From contig NZ_CP018061.1 in NCBI RefSeq assembly GCF_002813755.1, positions 552,501 to 616,500 of the forward strand: a stretch of 64,000 nt of DNA. The letters are read 5' to 3'. Origin of the DNA: Enterococcus mundtii (GTDB taxonomy: Bacteria; Bacillota; Bacilli; Lactobacillales; Enterococcaceae). The notes under the pieces were generated by a model. It was given only the letters and a program-made list of their open reading frames with translations. It had not been told where the DNA came from and ran no database searches. Made by a program: the position numbers and the translations under genes. Positions within the stretch are counted from its first letter, which is position 1. The number at the start of each line of letters is the position of its first letter. Positions 1-9,023 of the stretch are shown here, piece by piece.

Positions 1-90
1 TTGTCAATAAGAGCTAATGAGTTCAGTCAAGTGAAGGAGGTTGCTTCTGTTCCCGCTGTTTATTCAGTTTTTGATTGTGCGAGACGATTT
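1..90. repeat. partial dispersed palindromic repeat (outer arm)
   Basis: The stretch with ACTTCTG/GCTTCTG, then CCGCTGTTTATTCAGTTTT, resembles the outer arm of the palindromic repeats seen whole near 1.4, 23.4 and 46.4 kb. The rest of the element would lie outside the window. The remaining bases up to 239 are AT-rich and hold the promoter region of the next gene; no clear -35/-10 pair was identified. Confidence 0.4.
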
Positions 91-239
91 TTGTCCCAGT
101 TTCTTTATTTGTTAAAATTAAATTAATTTAAAATTTGTTTTCGAAGTATTTTTTTGTTGCAACGCTAATCAAAATGTAATTTTTGTTAAGAAAACTGAGA
201 TACTATATCTAAGCAAATCGGAATAAAGAAGACTAAGTT

Positions 240-827
240 ATGAAAAAAATTACTAAACTGATTTTTGGAATTTTTGTTTGTACGATATTTAGTGCAATAA
301 TTAGTGGATATACTGTAAGTGCGGATGAAAATACCGCAGAGCCTCAAATTATAAATCGAGCTACTAACGTAGGAAATACCTACCATCACAGGATTGTATC
401 AATTCAGATGTTAGAAAATCCGAGAAATGTTCTAGAGTGGAATATGTTCACTACCAGTCGTGTATTTATGCGTCAAGACCAGGGCCTTCCAAATCAAAGA
501 TGGGTTATGTTCTATAACAATGAAGATGGTACTTATCAAATTGTAGGTGGTCCTCTTAATGCTGGAGGGACATTCAGAGCAGCTTATCTATCAGCAAATG
601 GGCAGAATATTGATACACGTTGGAATATCAATAGCGATAAGTGGCGAATTTTCCGTTTTGGATCACATGCGAATGGAAATACAGTATACATTCAAAATGT
701 GAGTGAAAATCGTATTATGACTTATCCTGCTGCCTGGCTGGGTAGTCCGCTTATATTGAGACCACTTGAAGTAGCTAATGGAGGTACTAGTCAGCGATTT
801 ATTATCCGAATTTTAGGAAACGCTTAA
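240..827 (+). CDS. secreted beta-trefoil (ricin-type, QxW) protein
   Basis: 195 residues. Residues 1-28 form a typical Sec signal peptide (KK, hydrophobic core, cleavage near VSA-DE), so the product is probably secreted. The mature part has three spaced motifs of ricin-type lectin repeats: QRW at 86-88, KWR at 134-136 and QRF at 185-187, each followed by a beta-rich segment, which suggests one beta-trefoil. Such folds bind sugars or act as delivery subunits of toxins, but no catalytic partner is encoded nearby, so the role is unknown. No LPXTG or membrane anchor is present. A decayed copy follows directly. The domain call rests on motif spacing only. Confidence 0.6.
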   Translation: MKKITKLIFGIFVCTIFSAIISGYTVSADENTAEPQIINRATNVGNTYHHRIVSIQMLENPRNVLEWNMFTTSRVFMRQDQGLPNQRWVMFYNNEDGTYQIVGGPLNAGGTFRAAYLSANGQNIDTRWNINSDKWRIFRFGSHANGNTVYIQNVSENRIMTYPAAWLGSPLILRPLEVANGGTSQRFIIRILGNA

Positions 828-835
828 AATTCGAC

Positions 836-1264
836 TTGCAATTTTTTAGCTACAACATTTTGTATAATGCTAGATTCGCATATTGTAAGTACGGATGGAA
901 ATATAGTAGTCCCTCAAATTAAAAATCGATCGATTCATAAGTAATGTTGCTGATACTTATCAAATTGTTGGTGATCCTTTACACGCTGGAGGGGGATATA
1001 GGACTGCTAATCTTTCAGCAATAGAGAATCGTGGGTTCTTTAGTAGATAATCGCAGGAATATTAATAGTGACAAATGGCGGATTTATAGAGTCGGGATAT
1101 ATTCTTTAGGAAACACAGTTTCCATTGAAAATACAAGTATAAGTATGGTTAACCAAATTGTAACGCCATTTAATCCACGAGCTTCCATTAAGCTAGGGCA
1201 ACCTAATAGGATTAATCGAGTTTCAAATCAAAGATTCATTGCACATTATTTTGAGAATGCCTAA
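836..1264 (+). pseudogene. decayed copy of the upstream beta-trefoil gene
   Basis: Nucleotides from about 836 track the upstream gene: the signal-peptide end (TGTAAGTACGGATGGAAA), then CCTCAAATTAAAAATCGA, then after an internal deletion of roughly 150 bases the TYQIVG-PL-AGG segment. A frameshift near 1020-1035 puts the C-terminal half in another frame (1031-1264), which still reads NINSDKWRI and ends SNQRFIAHYFENA like its neighbour. No intact start or signal peptide remains. It is a tandem duplication that has degenerated; the downstream open frame alone is unlikely to be made. Confidence 0.7.
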
Positions 1265-1372
1265 AATATTAAAGAAACCGATTTGCTTAAAATCAGTAGA
1301 TAGTGTCTTTTTAAGGAGATACTATCTTTTTTTTAATGTATGGTACAAAAATAAAGTCCATTTTTGATTCTG

Positions 1373-1500
1373 TCCTTAAAACCGAATAAAAGGTGTTCCA
1401 GAAGTAACTCCTTCAGAAATACGCAGAGAACCCAAAAAAATTGATGAACAATTTTTTTGGGTTCTCTGCGTATTTCTCGGAGCTGGATACTTCTGTCACA
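1373..1500. repeat. dispersed large palindrome, copy 2
   Basis: From 1399 to 1495 the sequence is almost fully self-complementary: CAGAAGTA...GAAATACGCAGAGAACCC then a short AT loop (GATGAAC) then the reverse complement ending TACTTCTG. It is preceded by AAAACCGAATAAA, the flank seen at the 23.4 kb copy. It lies between the beta-trefoil pseudogene and tRNA-Thr (convergent), where it could also stop transcription. Confidence 0.75.
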
Positions 1501-1510
1501 ATCTCTACAA

Positions 1511-1583
1511 AGCCACTTGACGGGCTTGAACCGTCGACCTCTTCCTTACCATGGAAGCGCTCTACCAGCTGAGCTAAAGCGGC
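1511..1583 (-). tRNA. tRNA-Thr (GGT)
   Basis: Read on the minus strand the sequence folds as a cloverleaf: acceptor GCCGCTT pairs with AAGTGGC (one G-U), D arm GCTCAGCTGGTAGAGC, anticodon stem CTTCC/GGAAG around loop ATGGTAA with anticodon GGT, and T arm GACGGTTCAAGCCCGTC. The 3' CCA is not encoded. GGT reads the ACC and ACT threonine codons. Confidence 0.95.
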
Positions 1584-1783
1584 ATTTTTACTACCTAAAT
1601 AGGATAACTAATTTATAGTCATTTGTCAATAACTTTTCTCTGTGAACAGACGACATTTAAAAGAAATTGAGTTGTTTTTCACAAATATAAAATAACGATG
1701 GTTAATTAGTAATTATTTGAAAAATCGAAAAAAAAGTATTGCGTTATATGATGAAAATTGATATTATATTCATGTAATTTGAT

Positions 1784-1857
1784 TCCGGCATAGCTCAGTT
1801 GGTAGTAGCGCATGACTGTTAATCATGATGTCGTAGGTTCGAGTCCTACTGCCGGAG
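1784..1857 (+). tRNA. tRNA-Asn (GTT)
   Basis: Acceptor TCCGGCA pairs with TGCCGGA, discriminator G. Anticodon stem CATGA/TCATG encloses loop CTGTTAA, anticodon GTT. The T arm is GTAGGTTCGAGTCCTAC. CCA is not encoded. A TATTATATT -10-like element lies about 20 bases upstream and a terminator follows at once, so it is a single-gene unit. Confidence 0.95.
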
Positions 1858-1866
1858 TACTACACA

Positions 1867-1896
1867 AAATCCAGAAGAATTCTTCTGGATTTTTTT
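1867..1896 (+). terminator. terminator of tRNA-Asn
   Basis: Perfect palindrome AAATCCAGAAG / CTTCTGGATTT followed by a run of T, directly behind the tRNA. Confidence 0.85.
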
Positions 1897-2020
1897 GTTT
1901 TCTAATGAAAATACGTAGATTGAATCGCATGATTGTTCTGAATTTTCAGAATAGCACATTGTAATTCGAAGGGTTAAAGAGTAAAATGGAGGTATATTTT
2001 CAATCGGGAAGGATGATTAA

Positions 2021-3349
2021 ATGAACGCGATTACACCAGATATGACAAAAAAATTTGCCGATCAATTTCAAACGAATAAAAAGCAACAAGCTTTACAAAA
2101 TGCTGTTGTAAAAAATGGGATCACAGCTTCAGCAGAAAATATTGCTTCACATACAAAAAACACACCGGTATTTTCTGTAGATCTAGCGACTGGGAAAGTC
2201 TCAAACCAAAAACAATCTGGCCGTTGCTGGATGTTTGCGGCGTTGAATACATTCCGTCACAAATTGTTGAATCAATTCCACTTAAAAGAATTTGAATTAT
2301 CACAAAATTATACTTTCTTTTGGGATAAATATGAGAAAGCAAACTATTTTTATGAAAATATTCTTGCAACTGGTAATGAAGCATTAGACAGTCGTAAAGT
2401 CGCTTTTTTACTAGCTGTTCCCCAACAAGATGGTGGACAATGGGATATGATCGTATCATTATTCCAAAAATATGGTGTCGTACCAAAATCAGTGATGCCA
2501 GAAAGCGCGAATAGCTCAAATTCTCGTGATTTGAATAACTACTTAAACAAATTATTGCGTAAAGACGCCGTTAAACTACGCCAATTAGTGGCAGAAGGAA
2601 AAACAAATGAAGAGATCCAAGTAGAAAAAGAAAAGATGTTAGCTGGGATCTATCAATTTCTAACAACTTCTTTAGGTACGCCACCAACTGAATTTGATTT
2701 TGAGTACCGAGATGAAGAAAAAAATTACCATATCGATCAACAATTGACTCCACAAATGTTTTACGATAAATATATTGGTGTAAATTTGGATGATTATGTA
2801 AGTATCATCAATGCACCGACGGCAGACAAGCCTTACGATCGCTCTTATACGGTCGAAATGTTAGGGAATGTTGTGGGAGGAAAAGAAGTCAAATATCTTA
2901 ATGTCGATATGACAACGTTCAAAAATTTAGCGATTGCTCAATTGGAACAAGGAGAATCTGTGTGGTTTGGGTGTGATGTTGGTCAATCTTCTACAAGAGA
3001 TAGTGGCATCATGGCAACAGATGTTTATGAGATGGATGAATTATTTGATTTAGATTTTTCTATGACTAAAGCGGAACGTTTAGATCATGGAGAAAGCTTG
3101 ATGACTCACGCGATGGTCTTGACTGGTGTCGATTTAGTTGATGGAAAATCAACTAAATGGAAAGTCGAAAACAGCTGGGGAGAAAAAGTCGGAGATAAAG
3201 GGTTCTTTGTGATGAGTGATGAGTGGATGGATGAATATACGTATCAAATCGTTGTCCGCAAAGATTTATTGACGGAAGAACAGCTAGCCGCATTTAATGC
3301 TGAACCAATTTTATTAGCTCCTTGGGACCCAATGGGGGCATTAGCTTAA
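2021..3349 (+). CDS. pepC: aminopeptidase C (bleomycin hydrolase family, C1B)
   Basis: 442 residues, the normal length for PepC, a cytoplasmic cysteine aminopeptidase that works as a hexamer in peptide turnover. The catalytic triad is visible: Cys69 in SGRCWMFA, His363 in MTHAMVL and Asn384 in VENSWG. The C-terminal end MGALA matches the family habit of placing the C-terminus in the active-site cleft. There is no signal peptide. An RBS (GGAAGGATGATTAA) precedes the ATG. A single-gene unit with its own terminator behind it. Confidence 0.95.
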   Translation: MNAITPDMTKKFADQFQTNKKQQALQNAVVKNGITASAENIASHTKNTPVFSVDLATGKVSNQKQSGRCWMFAALNTFRHKLLNQFHLKEFELSQNYTFFWDKYEKANYFYENILATGNEALDSRKVAFLLAVPQQDGGQWDMIVSLFQKYGVVPKSVMPESANSSNSRDLNNYLNKLLRKDAVKLRQLVAEGKTNEEIQVEKEKMLAGIYQFLTTSLGTPPTEFDFEYRDEEKNYHIDQQLTPQMFYDKYIGVNLDDYVSIINAPTADKPYDRSYTVEMLGNVVGGKEVKYLNVDMTTFKNLAIAQLEQGESVWFGCDVGQSSTRDSGIMATDVYEMDELFDLDFSMTKAERLDHGESLMTHAMVLTGVDLVDGKSTKWKVENSWGEKVGDKGFFVMSDEWMDEYTYQIVVRKDLLTEEQLAAFNAEPILLAPWDPMGALA

Positions 3350-3367
3350 TTTCAATATCAATCAAAA

Positions 3368-3406
3368 CAGATACAGAGACTTGATAGTTTTCTGTATCTG
3401 TTTTTT
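3368..3406 (+). terminator. terminator of pepC
   Basis: CAGATACAGA pairs with TCTGTATCTG over a 13-base loop, followed by TTTTTT. Confidence 0.85.
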
Positions 3407-3530
3407 GTTGATTTCTTGATTTCAGGATTTTATAAATACCTGTGTTATACTTTAAAATGATATAGGAGTTGTTGCGGGTGTACTTGATCGATGAATGATC
3501 GATCTTGTGAAATAGCAAGGAGGAGTGAAA

Positions 3531-4364
3531 ATGGATATCCAAGAAGTGTTAACAGAGATTCGTTTGAGTGGTAAGGTGATACCGATTACTGGGGGAGATG
3601 TGAATCAAAACTATCGAATTGAAGAACAGCAAAAATCCTATTTTCTAAAAATCCATCCTCATGTGACCAAACGCTTTTTTGAAGCAGAAGTGGATGGTCT
3701 GAAAGAGCTTGCACCACATGTACGAGTACCTGAAACTTATATGTTAGGCGAAACAAATGAAGGTGCCTATCTATTGATGGAATGGATCGAACCAGGGAAA
3801 GGTGATCCTCGAGAACTGGCAAAAGACTTAGTAAAAATCCATCGTTCAACTGCACCACAGTTTGGTTTTCGCAAGGACAATTATCTAGGCAGTTTACCAC
3901 AGCTCAATACATTTGAAGAAGATTGGTGGACCTTCTTTTTCAAAAATCGCTTGGAGGCTCAAATCGACATAGCGGAGAAAAACAATCGATGGAATGAAAC
4001 ACGTGAAAAAGAGTATCAGCGGTTAAAAAAGGAACTACTAAATCGTGACGATCATCGGAAGATTACGCCTAGCCTCTTGCATGGAGATTTATGGAGTGGT
4101 AATGTTTTCTATGATAGGCAAGGAAGACCAGTGTTTATCGATCCGGCAGTTTCTTATGGGAATCGCGAACAAGATATTGCGATGAGTCAGTTGTTCGGTG
4201 GCTTTCGTCCTGAATTCCTGGAAGCTTACCAAGAAAGCTGGCCATTGGAAGAGGGCTGGGAGAGTCGTTTGCCACTCTATCAACTCTATTACTTGTTGGC
4301 GCATCTCAATATGTTTGGAGAGAGTTATGGGACACAGGTCGATCATATATTAATGAAGAAGTAA
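3531..4364 (+). CDS. fructosamine kinase / aminoglycoside phosphotransferase-fold protein
   Basis: 277 residues with ATG at 3531 behind AAGGAGG; a GTG six bases earlier lies inside the ribosome binding site and is less likely. The protein-kinase-like phosphotransferase fold is shown by YFLKIH (ATP-binding lysine), the catalytic loop LLHGDLWSGNVF (HGDxxxxN) and the metal-binding FIDPAVSYGNREQDIAM. The LWSGN variant fits the fructosamine-3-kinase/YniA group, which phosphorylates sugar adducts for protein or metabolite repair. The actual substrate cannot be read from sequence. It sits 14 bases upstream of a thioesterase gene and is probably cotranscribed with it. Confidence 0.8.
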   Translation: MDIQEVLTEIRLSGKVIPITGGDVNQNYRIEEQQKSYFLKIHPHVTKRFFEAEVDGLKELAPHVRVPETYMLGETNEGAYLLMEWIEPGKGDPRELAKDLVKIHRSTAPQFGFRKDNYLGSLPQLNTFEEDWWTFFFKNRLEAQIDIAEKNNRWNETREKEYQRLKKELLNRDDHRKITPSLLHGDLWSGNVFYDRQGRPVFIDPAVSYGNREQDIAMSQLFGGFRPEFLEAYQESWPLEEGWESRLPLYQLYYLLAHLNMFGESYGTQVDHILMKK

Positions 4365-4378
4365 TTGGAGGTTTTCTT

Positions 4379-5128
4379 TTGGCACAAAAATATACAAAAA
4401 AACATGAAGTATCTTATTATGAATGTGATATCAACAAAACAATGACTTTTCCGTCCATGCTGGGTGTAGTCATCAAGACTTCGGAAGAACAAAGTGATCA
4501 TTTAGGTCGAGGAACCGACTTTGTCAGTAGCTTTGGCTTGACTTGGGTAATCACGAACTATTCGATGAAAATCAATCGCTTGCCTCATGTAGGTGAAACA
4601 ATCGATGTTACCACACAAGCGATGCAGTATAATAAATTCTTTTGCTATCGTAATTTTTGGATTCATGATGAGGAAGGAAATGAATTAGTTGAAATCGAAT
4701 CAGTATTTGTTTTGATGGATCTAGTGAACCGTAAGATGAGTAGTGTGAATGAAGAAATCATTGCACCTTTTGAAAGTGAAAAAATCAAGAAAATCAAACG
4801 ACAAGAAAAAATCGAGCCAATCGAATCTGGCTTGATGTTGCCATATCGTGTTCGATTTTATGATATTGACAGCAATCAACATGTGAACAATGCGATGTAT
4901 TTCAACTGGATCATTGATGTTTTAGGTTACGATTTTTTGACAACACATACACCTAAACATGTGTTGATCCGTTTTGATAAAGAGGTTGAATATGGCAATG
5001 AGATCGAGAGTCATTATGAACAAACGGTTTCTGGAACAGAAGTAAAAACGAGACATGAGATCAGAATGCAAGAGCAACTTTATTGTGCAGCAAATATCTC
5101 ATGGGAGAAAAATGCAGAAACAAAATAA
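4379..5128 (+). CDS. acyl-ACP thioesterase (FatA/FatB-like, double hotdog)
   Basis: 249 residues with a TTG start, chosen because TTGGAGGT lies at the right distance and because the family begins with KYTKKHEVSYYECD-like sequence. Two hotdog folds are apparent (about 1-130 and 140-245). The second carries the pattern RFYDIDSNQHVNNAMYFNW, in which the D-x-N-x-H-x-N cluster is the known active-site region of bacterial acyl-ACP thioesterases. It would release fatty acids from ACP in the cytoplasm. It follows the kinase-like gene with 14 bases between. Confidence 0.85.
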   Translation: MAQKYTKKHEVSYYECDINKTMTFPSMLGVVIKTSEEQSDHLGRGTDFVSSFGLTWVITNYSMKINRLPHVGETIDVTTQAMQYNKFFCYRNFWIHDEEGNELVEIESVFVLMDLVNRKMSSVNEEIIAPFESEKIKKIKRQEKIEPIESGLMLPYRVRFYDIDSNQHVNNAMYFNWIIDVLGYDFLTTHTPKHVLIRFDKEVEYGNEIESHYEQTVSGTEVKTRHEIRMQEQLYCAANISWEKNAETK

Positions 5129-5149
5129 ATCGAGTGAGATAAGATTGTG

Positions 5150-5265
5150 AGATGTTTTGCTTCGATAAATAAGCGCGAAAAACCGAAAATTGTTCTTCCA
5201 ATTTTTGTGTTTTTCGCGCTTATTTCTGAAGGAGTTTCATTTGGAACTCCGTTTATCAACAATAT
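5150..5265. repeat. dispersed large palindrome, copy 3 (divergent core)
   Basis: AATAAGCGCGAAAAAC ... GTTTTTCGCGCTTATT with loop TTGTTCTTCCAATT, flanked by GCTTCGATAAATAAG and TTATTTCTGAAGGAG. The layout and the AAAATTGTTCTTC-AATTTT centre match the other copies while the variable stem differs. It lies between the convergent thioesterase and asparaginase genes and could act as a two-way terminator. Confidence 0.65.
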
Positions 5266-5329
5266 GATTATAGCGTCTATTGAGTTCTCAACATGATGAG
5301 ACGTACAAGACCCGTATTACTCGATTTTT

Positions 5330-6298
5330 TCATTGTGTCATAAATTTGATCAACTGTTCTTCTGACAAGCCACCGTTAATGGCAATCAAAAGTTTTATTC
5401 TAGCTTTTTGGCTATTGATACTATTACAAAAAATAACGCCCATACTTGCGAGTTCTTTTCCGCCACCCTCGTAATCATAGACGGGTTCAGCGATTCCGTT
5501 GAAACAACGAGAAACCAAGACTACTGGTATTTTTTGGATCAAGAGTTTCTTTAATGCTGTTAATGCCTGCGGAGGGAGGTTCCCAGCGCCTAAAGCTTCA
5601 ATGACCAGACCGTCGACTTTCGAATGGGCAAGTGCTTCTAATAAATCACCTTGCATACCCGCATAGGCTTTGACGATTGGGATCGTTCCTTTGACTGATG
5701 CGATATCTAGTCTTTGCGCTTCAAGTAATTCTTGCATAAACAATATACGATTTTTAGTGATCAAACCGATTGGTCCTAACGTAGGAGTACGAAAAGTAGC
5801 GACATTAGTCGTGTGGGTTTTAGTGACATAGCGTGCTGAGTGGATCTCATCGTTCATCACGACTAAAACACCTTTGTCTTTTGCTTCCTCACAACTTGCT
5901 ACTCGAATCGCACTTTCAAAATTATATAGACCATCGCTACCTAACTCATTACTTGAACGCATCGCTCCTGTTAAGACGATCGGTAATTTATCGCCAATCG
6001 TTGAGTCTAGAAAAAATGCTGTTTCTTCCAACGTATCTGTCCCATGGGTGATCACGACACCTTGGATGTCAGAAAGAACGGCTTGATTGATTCTTTCTTT
6101 AAGTTGTAACATATGTTTAGGCATGATGTGCGGGGAAGGAAGATTAAAGATATCTTCCATGATCAAATCAACATTTTCTGGAATCGTTACTTCTGCATCT
6201 AATAGTGGGTTAGCCACATCTGGACTTACGCCACCTGTTAAAGAATTTTCTTTCATGGCGATCGTGCCGCCTGTGTGTAAGATAAGAATTTTTTTCAT
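5330..6298 (-). CDS. ansA: L-asparaginase (type I, cytoplasmic-like)
   Basis: 322 residues, no signal peptide. Hydrolyses asparagine to aspartate and ammonia. The two signature segments are present: LHTGGTIAM near the N-terminus with the nucleophilic Thr, and THGTDTLEETAFFLD with the second catalytic Thr-Asp pair; a Lys-containing MNDEIHSARYV segment follows, as in the family. Monocistronic and convergent with the thioesterase. Type I rather than type II is inferred from the lack of a signal peptide and the length. Confidence 0.92.
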   Translation of the reverse strand: MKKILILHTGGTIAMKENSLTGGVSPDVANPLLDAEVTIPENVDLIMEDIFNLPSPHIMPKHMLQLKERINQAVLSDIQGVVITHGTDTLEETAFFLDSTIGDKLPIVLTGAMRSSNELGSDGLYNFESAIRVASCEEAKDKGVLVVMNDEIHSARYVTKTHTTNVATFRTPTLGPIGLITKNRILFMQELLEAQRLDIASVKGTIPIVKAYAGMQGDLLEALAHSKVDGLVIEALGAGNLPPQALTALKKLLIQKIPVVLVSRCFNGIAEPVYDYEGGGKELASMGVIFCNSINSQKARIKLLIAINGGLSEEQLIKFMTQ

Positions 6299-6441
6299 TT
6301 TCAGAACTTCCTCACGAATAATTTTGCATAGGGTTTCTAGCTTATTGTATACTATATAAAAGAGTTTTGCTATGAATGAATCAAACGGAACAACTTGAGA
6401 ACAAAGATAAAATGAATTTAAACGAATGGAAGTGATTCGTC

Positions 6442-7275
6442 GTGATCAAAATTGGCTTGACTTCATTTAAAGAACATGACAAATTAACAGGAAAAAAGAA
6501 TAATACTCTTTACGATTATGCGAGTGTCCTTTCATTAGTCGAATTAGATACCGCCTATTATGGTATCCCAAGAAAGTCATCTGTGGAGAAGTGGGTGAAT
6601 GAAGTACCGGCATCTTTTCGTTTTGTGATAAAAGCCTATCAAGGAATCAGTGGTCAAGGTGACTGGCAAAAGTATTATCAATCTGAAGAAGAGATGATTG
6701 AACACTTTTTGGATGTGATGGCACCGATGAGCGAGTCAGGAAAACTCTTTTGTTTTTTAGTTCAATTCCCTGCTTCATTTAAATGCACCAAAGAAAATGT
6801 CGCCTATTTAAGAAAACTAAGAAAATGGTTCAATGGCTATCCGGTAGCTATTGAGTTACGTGACTATTCTTGGTATAGCGACCAATTTCTGTCACGCACG
6901 AGACAGTTTATGACTCGTGCAATGTTTTCCTTAGCAATCATTGATGAACCACAATTACTGAATACGACGATTCCTTTCGATCCTTATGTGACAAATACGG
7001 ATTTTACCCTTTTTCGTTTTCATGGAAGAAATGAGCAAGGTTGGCAAGCAAATGATCAGGATTGGCGAAAAAAAAGAACGTTGTATCGCTATTTTGAAGA
7101 AGAGTTACAGGAATTAGCAGCAGCCATCAAAAAAGTAGACGGGTCAACAAAATATGTTGGGGTGATCTTCAATAATAACTCTGGTGGAGATGCGGCTGAA
7201 AATGCCTTGGCATTACAAAAGATCTTAGGGATCGAACCAGATGAGCTGAATCCAAAACAAATCGATTTGTTTTGA
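6442..7275 (+). CDS. DUF72 family protein (YunF-like)
   Basis: 277 residues, GTG start behind GGAAGTGA. The DUF72 pattern is clear: KIGLTSFKEHDKL at the start, then LDTAYYGIP, FRFVIKAYQGISG, the conserved VAIELRDYSWY, and TDFTLFRFHGRNE with a C-terminal VGVIFNNNSGGDAAENA. DUF72 proteins are TIM-barrel-like and their biochemical role is not settled. The gene is monocistronic, followed by about 120 bases in which nothing more was identified. Confidence 0.85.
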   Translation: MIKIGLTSFKEHDKLTGKKNNTLYDYASVLSLVELDTAYYGIPRKSSVEKWVNEVPASFRFVIKAYQGISGQGDWQKYYQSEEEMIEHFLDVMAPMSESGKLFCFLVQFPASFKCTKENVAYLRKLRKWFNGYPVAIELRDYSWYSDQFLSRTRQFMTRAMFSLAIIDEPQLLNTTIPFDPYVTNTDFTLFRFHGRNEQGWQANDQDWRKKRTLYRYFEEELQELAAAIKKVDGSTKYVGVIFNNNSGGDAAENALALQKILGIEPDELNPKQIDLF

Positions 7276-7395
7276 AGACCGGTCTTTTGTAATCACTCTA
7301 TATAAAAAGTAGCACGCACGCCTTACCAATAAGAATTGAAACTGTTCAACTAGAAATTTTTACTAAATAATAATCGGAAGAGGTGATGGAACGAC

Positions 7396-8235
7396 ATGAT
7401 CAAAGCAGTTTTTTTTGATATCGATGGCACATTAGTCAACAACCAAGCAAAAGCGTTGGCTTCAACTAAATATGCGATTGATCAACTACAAAAAAAGGGC
7501 ATATTATGCGGTGTTGCCACTGGGCGCAGCCCTGTAAGAATCAAAGAAGTGATCGATGAACTTGAACTAGACATGTTCGTCGTCTACAATGGTCAATTAG
7601 TCTTTGACCGTGATCAAACGATCGTCGACCATCCTTTTGATAAAACAGTATTAGCGGATATCGTTCACTTTTCAGATGCTCATCACCGACAAATCATTTT
7701 TGGTGGGCGAGATCAACTAGATGGTTCAACGACGATGATGCTAGGACAATCGATCATCATCAAAAAAATCGTCAATCACTTACCAAAAAAATTCCCTGTA
7801 CGTCTGTTGAAAAAAATCTTACAAGTGTTCAGTCCACATCGTCAACGTAAACGGTATGAAACCTTAGCGATATTGAATGAACCGATTTATCAATGCATTT
7901 TATTGAGCCAAACATCTGAGCAAGAAAAACTCATCCAACGATTCCCAGAGTGTTCGTTCCAACGTTCTAATCCTTATACGGTCGATATTATTCCTAAAGG
8001 GGGATCCAAATTGTTAGGAATCCAACAGTTTGCGACAAGCAAAGGAATGGCATTGTCTGAAATCATGGCATTTGGCGATCATTACAATGATGTTGAAATG
8101 CTAAAAGGAGTAGGAATCGGTGTTGCAATGGGGAATGCGCCAACTGGTGTGAAGCAGCAAGCTGATTTTGTCACAGCATCAAATGAAGCGGATGGTATTT
8201 ATAAAGGTTTGAAGCATTTCGGGATAGTTGATTGA
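7396..8235 (+). CDS. Cof-type HAD-IIB phosphatase
   Basis: 279 residues. HAD motif I is DIDGTLV at about residues 8-14, motif II is ATGRSP, and the C-terminal motif IV is FGDHYNDVEM preceded by the Lys-containing IIPKGGSKLLGI. The type IIB cap lies between, as in YkrA/Cof phosphatases that dephosphorylate sugar phosphates or flavin/pyridoxal phosphates. Substrate unknown. RBS GAAGAGGTGATGG. The next gene starts 31 bases beyond its stop, probably in the same transcript. Confidence 0.85.
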   Translation: MIKAVFFDIDGTLVNNQAKALASTKYAIDQLQKKGILCGVATGRSPVRIKEVIDELELDMFVVYNGQLVFDRDQTIVDHPFDKTVLADIVHFSDAHHRQIIFGGRDQLDGSTTMMLGQSIIIKKIVNHLPKKFPVRLLKKILQVFSPHRQRKRYETLAILNEPIYQCILLSQTSEQEKLIQRFPECSFQRSNPYTVDIIPKGGSKLLGIQQFATSKGMALSEIMAFGDHYNDVEMLKGVGIGVAMGNAPTGVKQQADFVTASNEADGIYKGLKHFGIVD

Positions 8236-8266
8236 ATGTATGTCAGTTAGGAGGACTAGAATCATT

Positions 8267-8821
8267 ATGGAGCCAGAAACACCTTATCAAAAAGTAGAAC
8301 AATTCCATCGGACATTCGATCCAAGAATACCAGAGCGACCCACTGCATTTACTAAAGAACATGCGGATGATCGAGCAGGATTCAAAATCGAAGAGTTAGT
8401 TGAATTTGTGGCAGCAGCGAGTGACGGTGATGCGAAAAAATTGCATGATTCCGTCCAATACTTGCATCATGCACTTGATCAAGCAGAAAAAAAGATTCTT
8501 AAAAAACAGATTTGGGGAGAGGAAAGTCTCGTCGAGCAAGTAGATGCGCTGACCGATTTGCTTTATTTTACGTATGGCTCTTTTTCTTTGCTGGGCGTTG
8601 ATCCTACGAGGATTTTTGATATTGTCCATCAAGCGAATATGGGTAAACTATTTCCAGATGGTAAACCTCACTACGATCCTGTTACAAACAAAGTATTGAA
8701 GCCAGACAATTGGCAAAAGGATTACGCGCCTGAAGAAAGGATCGCAAAGGAAATCAAGGAGCAAATGAAGAAGGCAGAGCAAGTAAAGTTTGCCACAGAA
8801 AATTCTTCAACGGGTCCTTGA
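8267..8821 (+). CDS. MazG-like / phosphoribosyl-ATP pyrophosphohydrolase-like protein
   Basis: 184 residues from the ATG at 8267, which has AGGAGG 12 bases upstream; upstream in-frame starts at 8228 and 8240 would place that RBS inside the gene. All-alpha NTP-pyrophosphatase features are EELVEFVAAASDGD and EQVDALTDLLYFTYG, with the E..E..D metal-ligand spacing, followed by GKLFPDGKPHYDP typical of the HisE/MazG-like Cof-associated group. It may hydrolyse an abnormal nucleotide or sugar-nucleotide. Its HAD phosphatase neighbour suggests a two-step clean-up of the same metabolite, which is inference. Confidence 0.75.
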   Translation: MEPETPYQKVEQFHRTFDPRIPERPTAFTKEHADDRAGFKIEELVEFVAAASDGDAKKLHDSVQYLHHALDQAEKKILKKQIWGEESLVEQVDALTDLLYFTYGSFSLLGVDPTRIFDIVHQANMGKLFPDGKPHYDPVTNKVLKPDNWQKDYAPEERIAKEIKEQMKKAEQVKFATENSSTGP

Positions 8822-8898
8822 TAAGGTCTTCTCATTTTAGTTGGTAGAAAGATGGCCAAAAGATTTTTTATGTAGGTAGTGTATGACTGAACATAGTA

Positions 8899-8907
8899 TG
8901 TTATAAT
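8899..8907 (+). promoter_or_regulatory. extended -10 promoter for ezrA
   Basis: TGTTATAAT (TG-N-TATAAT) with no good -35 at 17 bases, the usual look of an extended -10 promoter; it would give a leader of roughly 110 bases before ezrA. Confidence 0.5.
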
Positions 8908-9023
8908 ATAAAATAGATGTCTTTTTGCACGAAAGACGTATTTACAATGTTATGCAAATCAGATTCGTCTGATCATAAACAAATAGAGACAGTAGATGCA
9001 TATTGAAAACGGAGGAACCTTAA

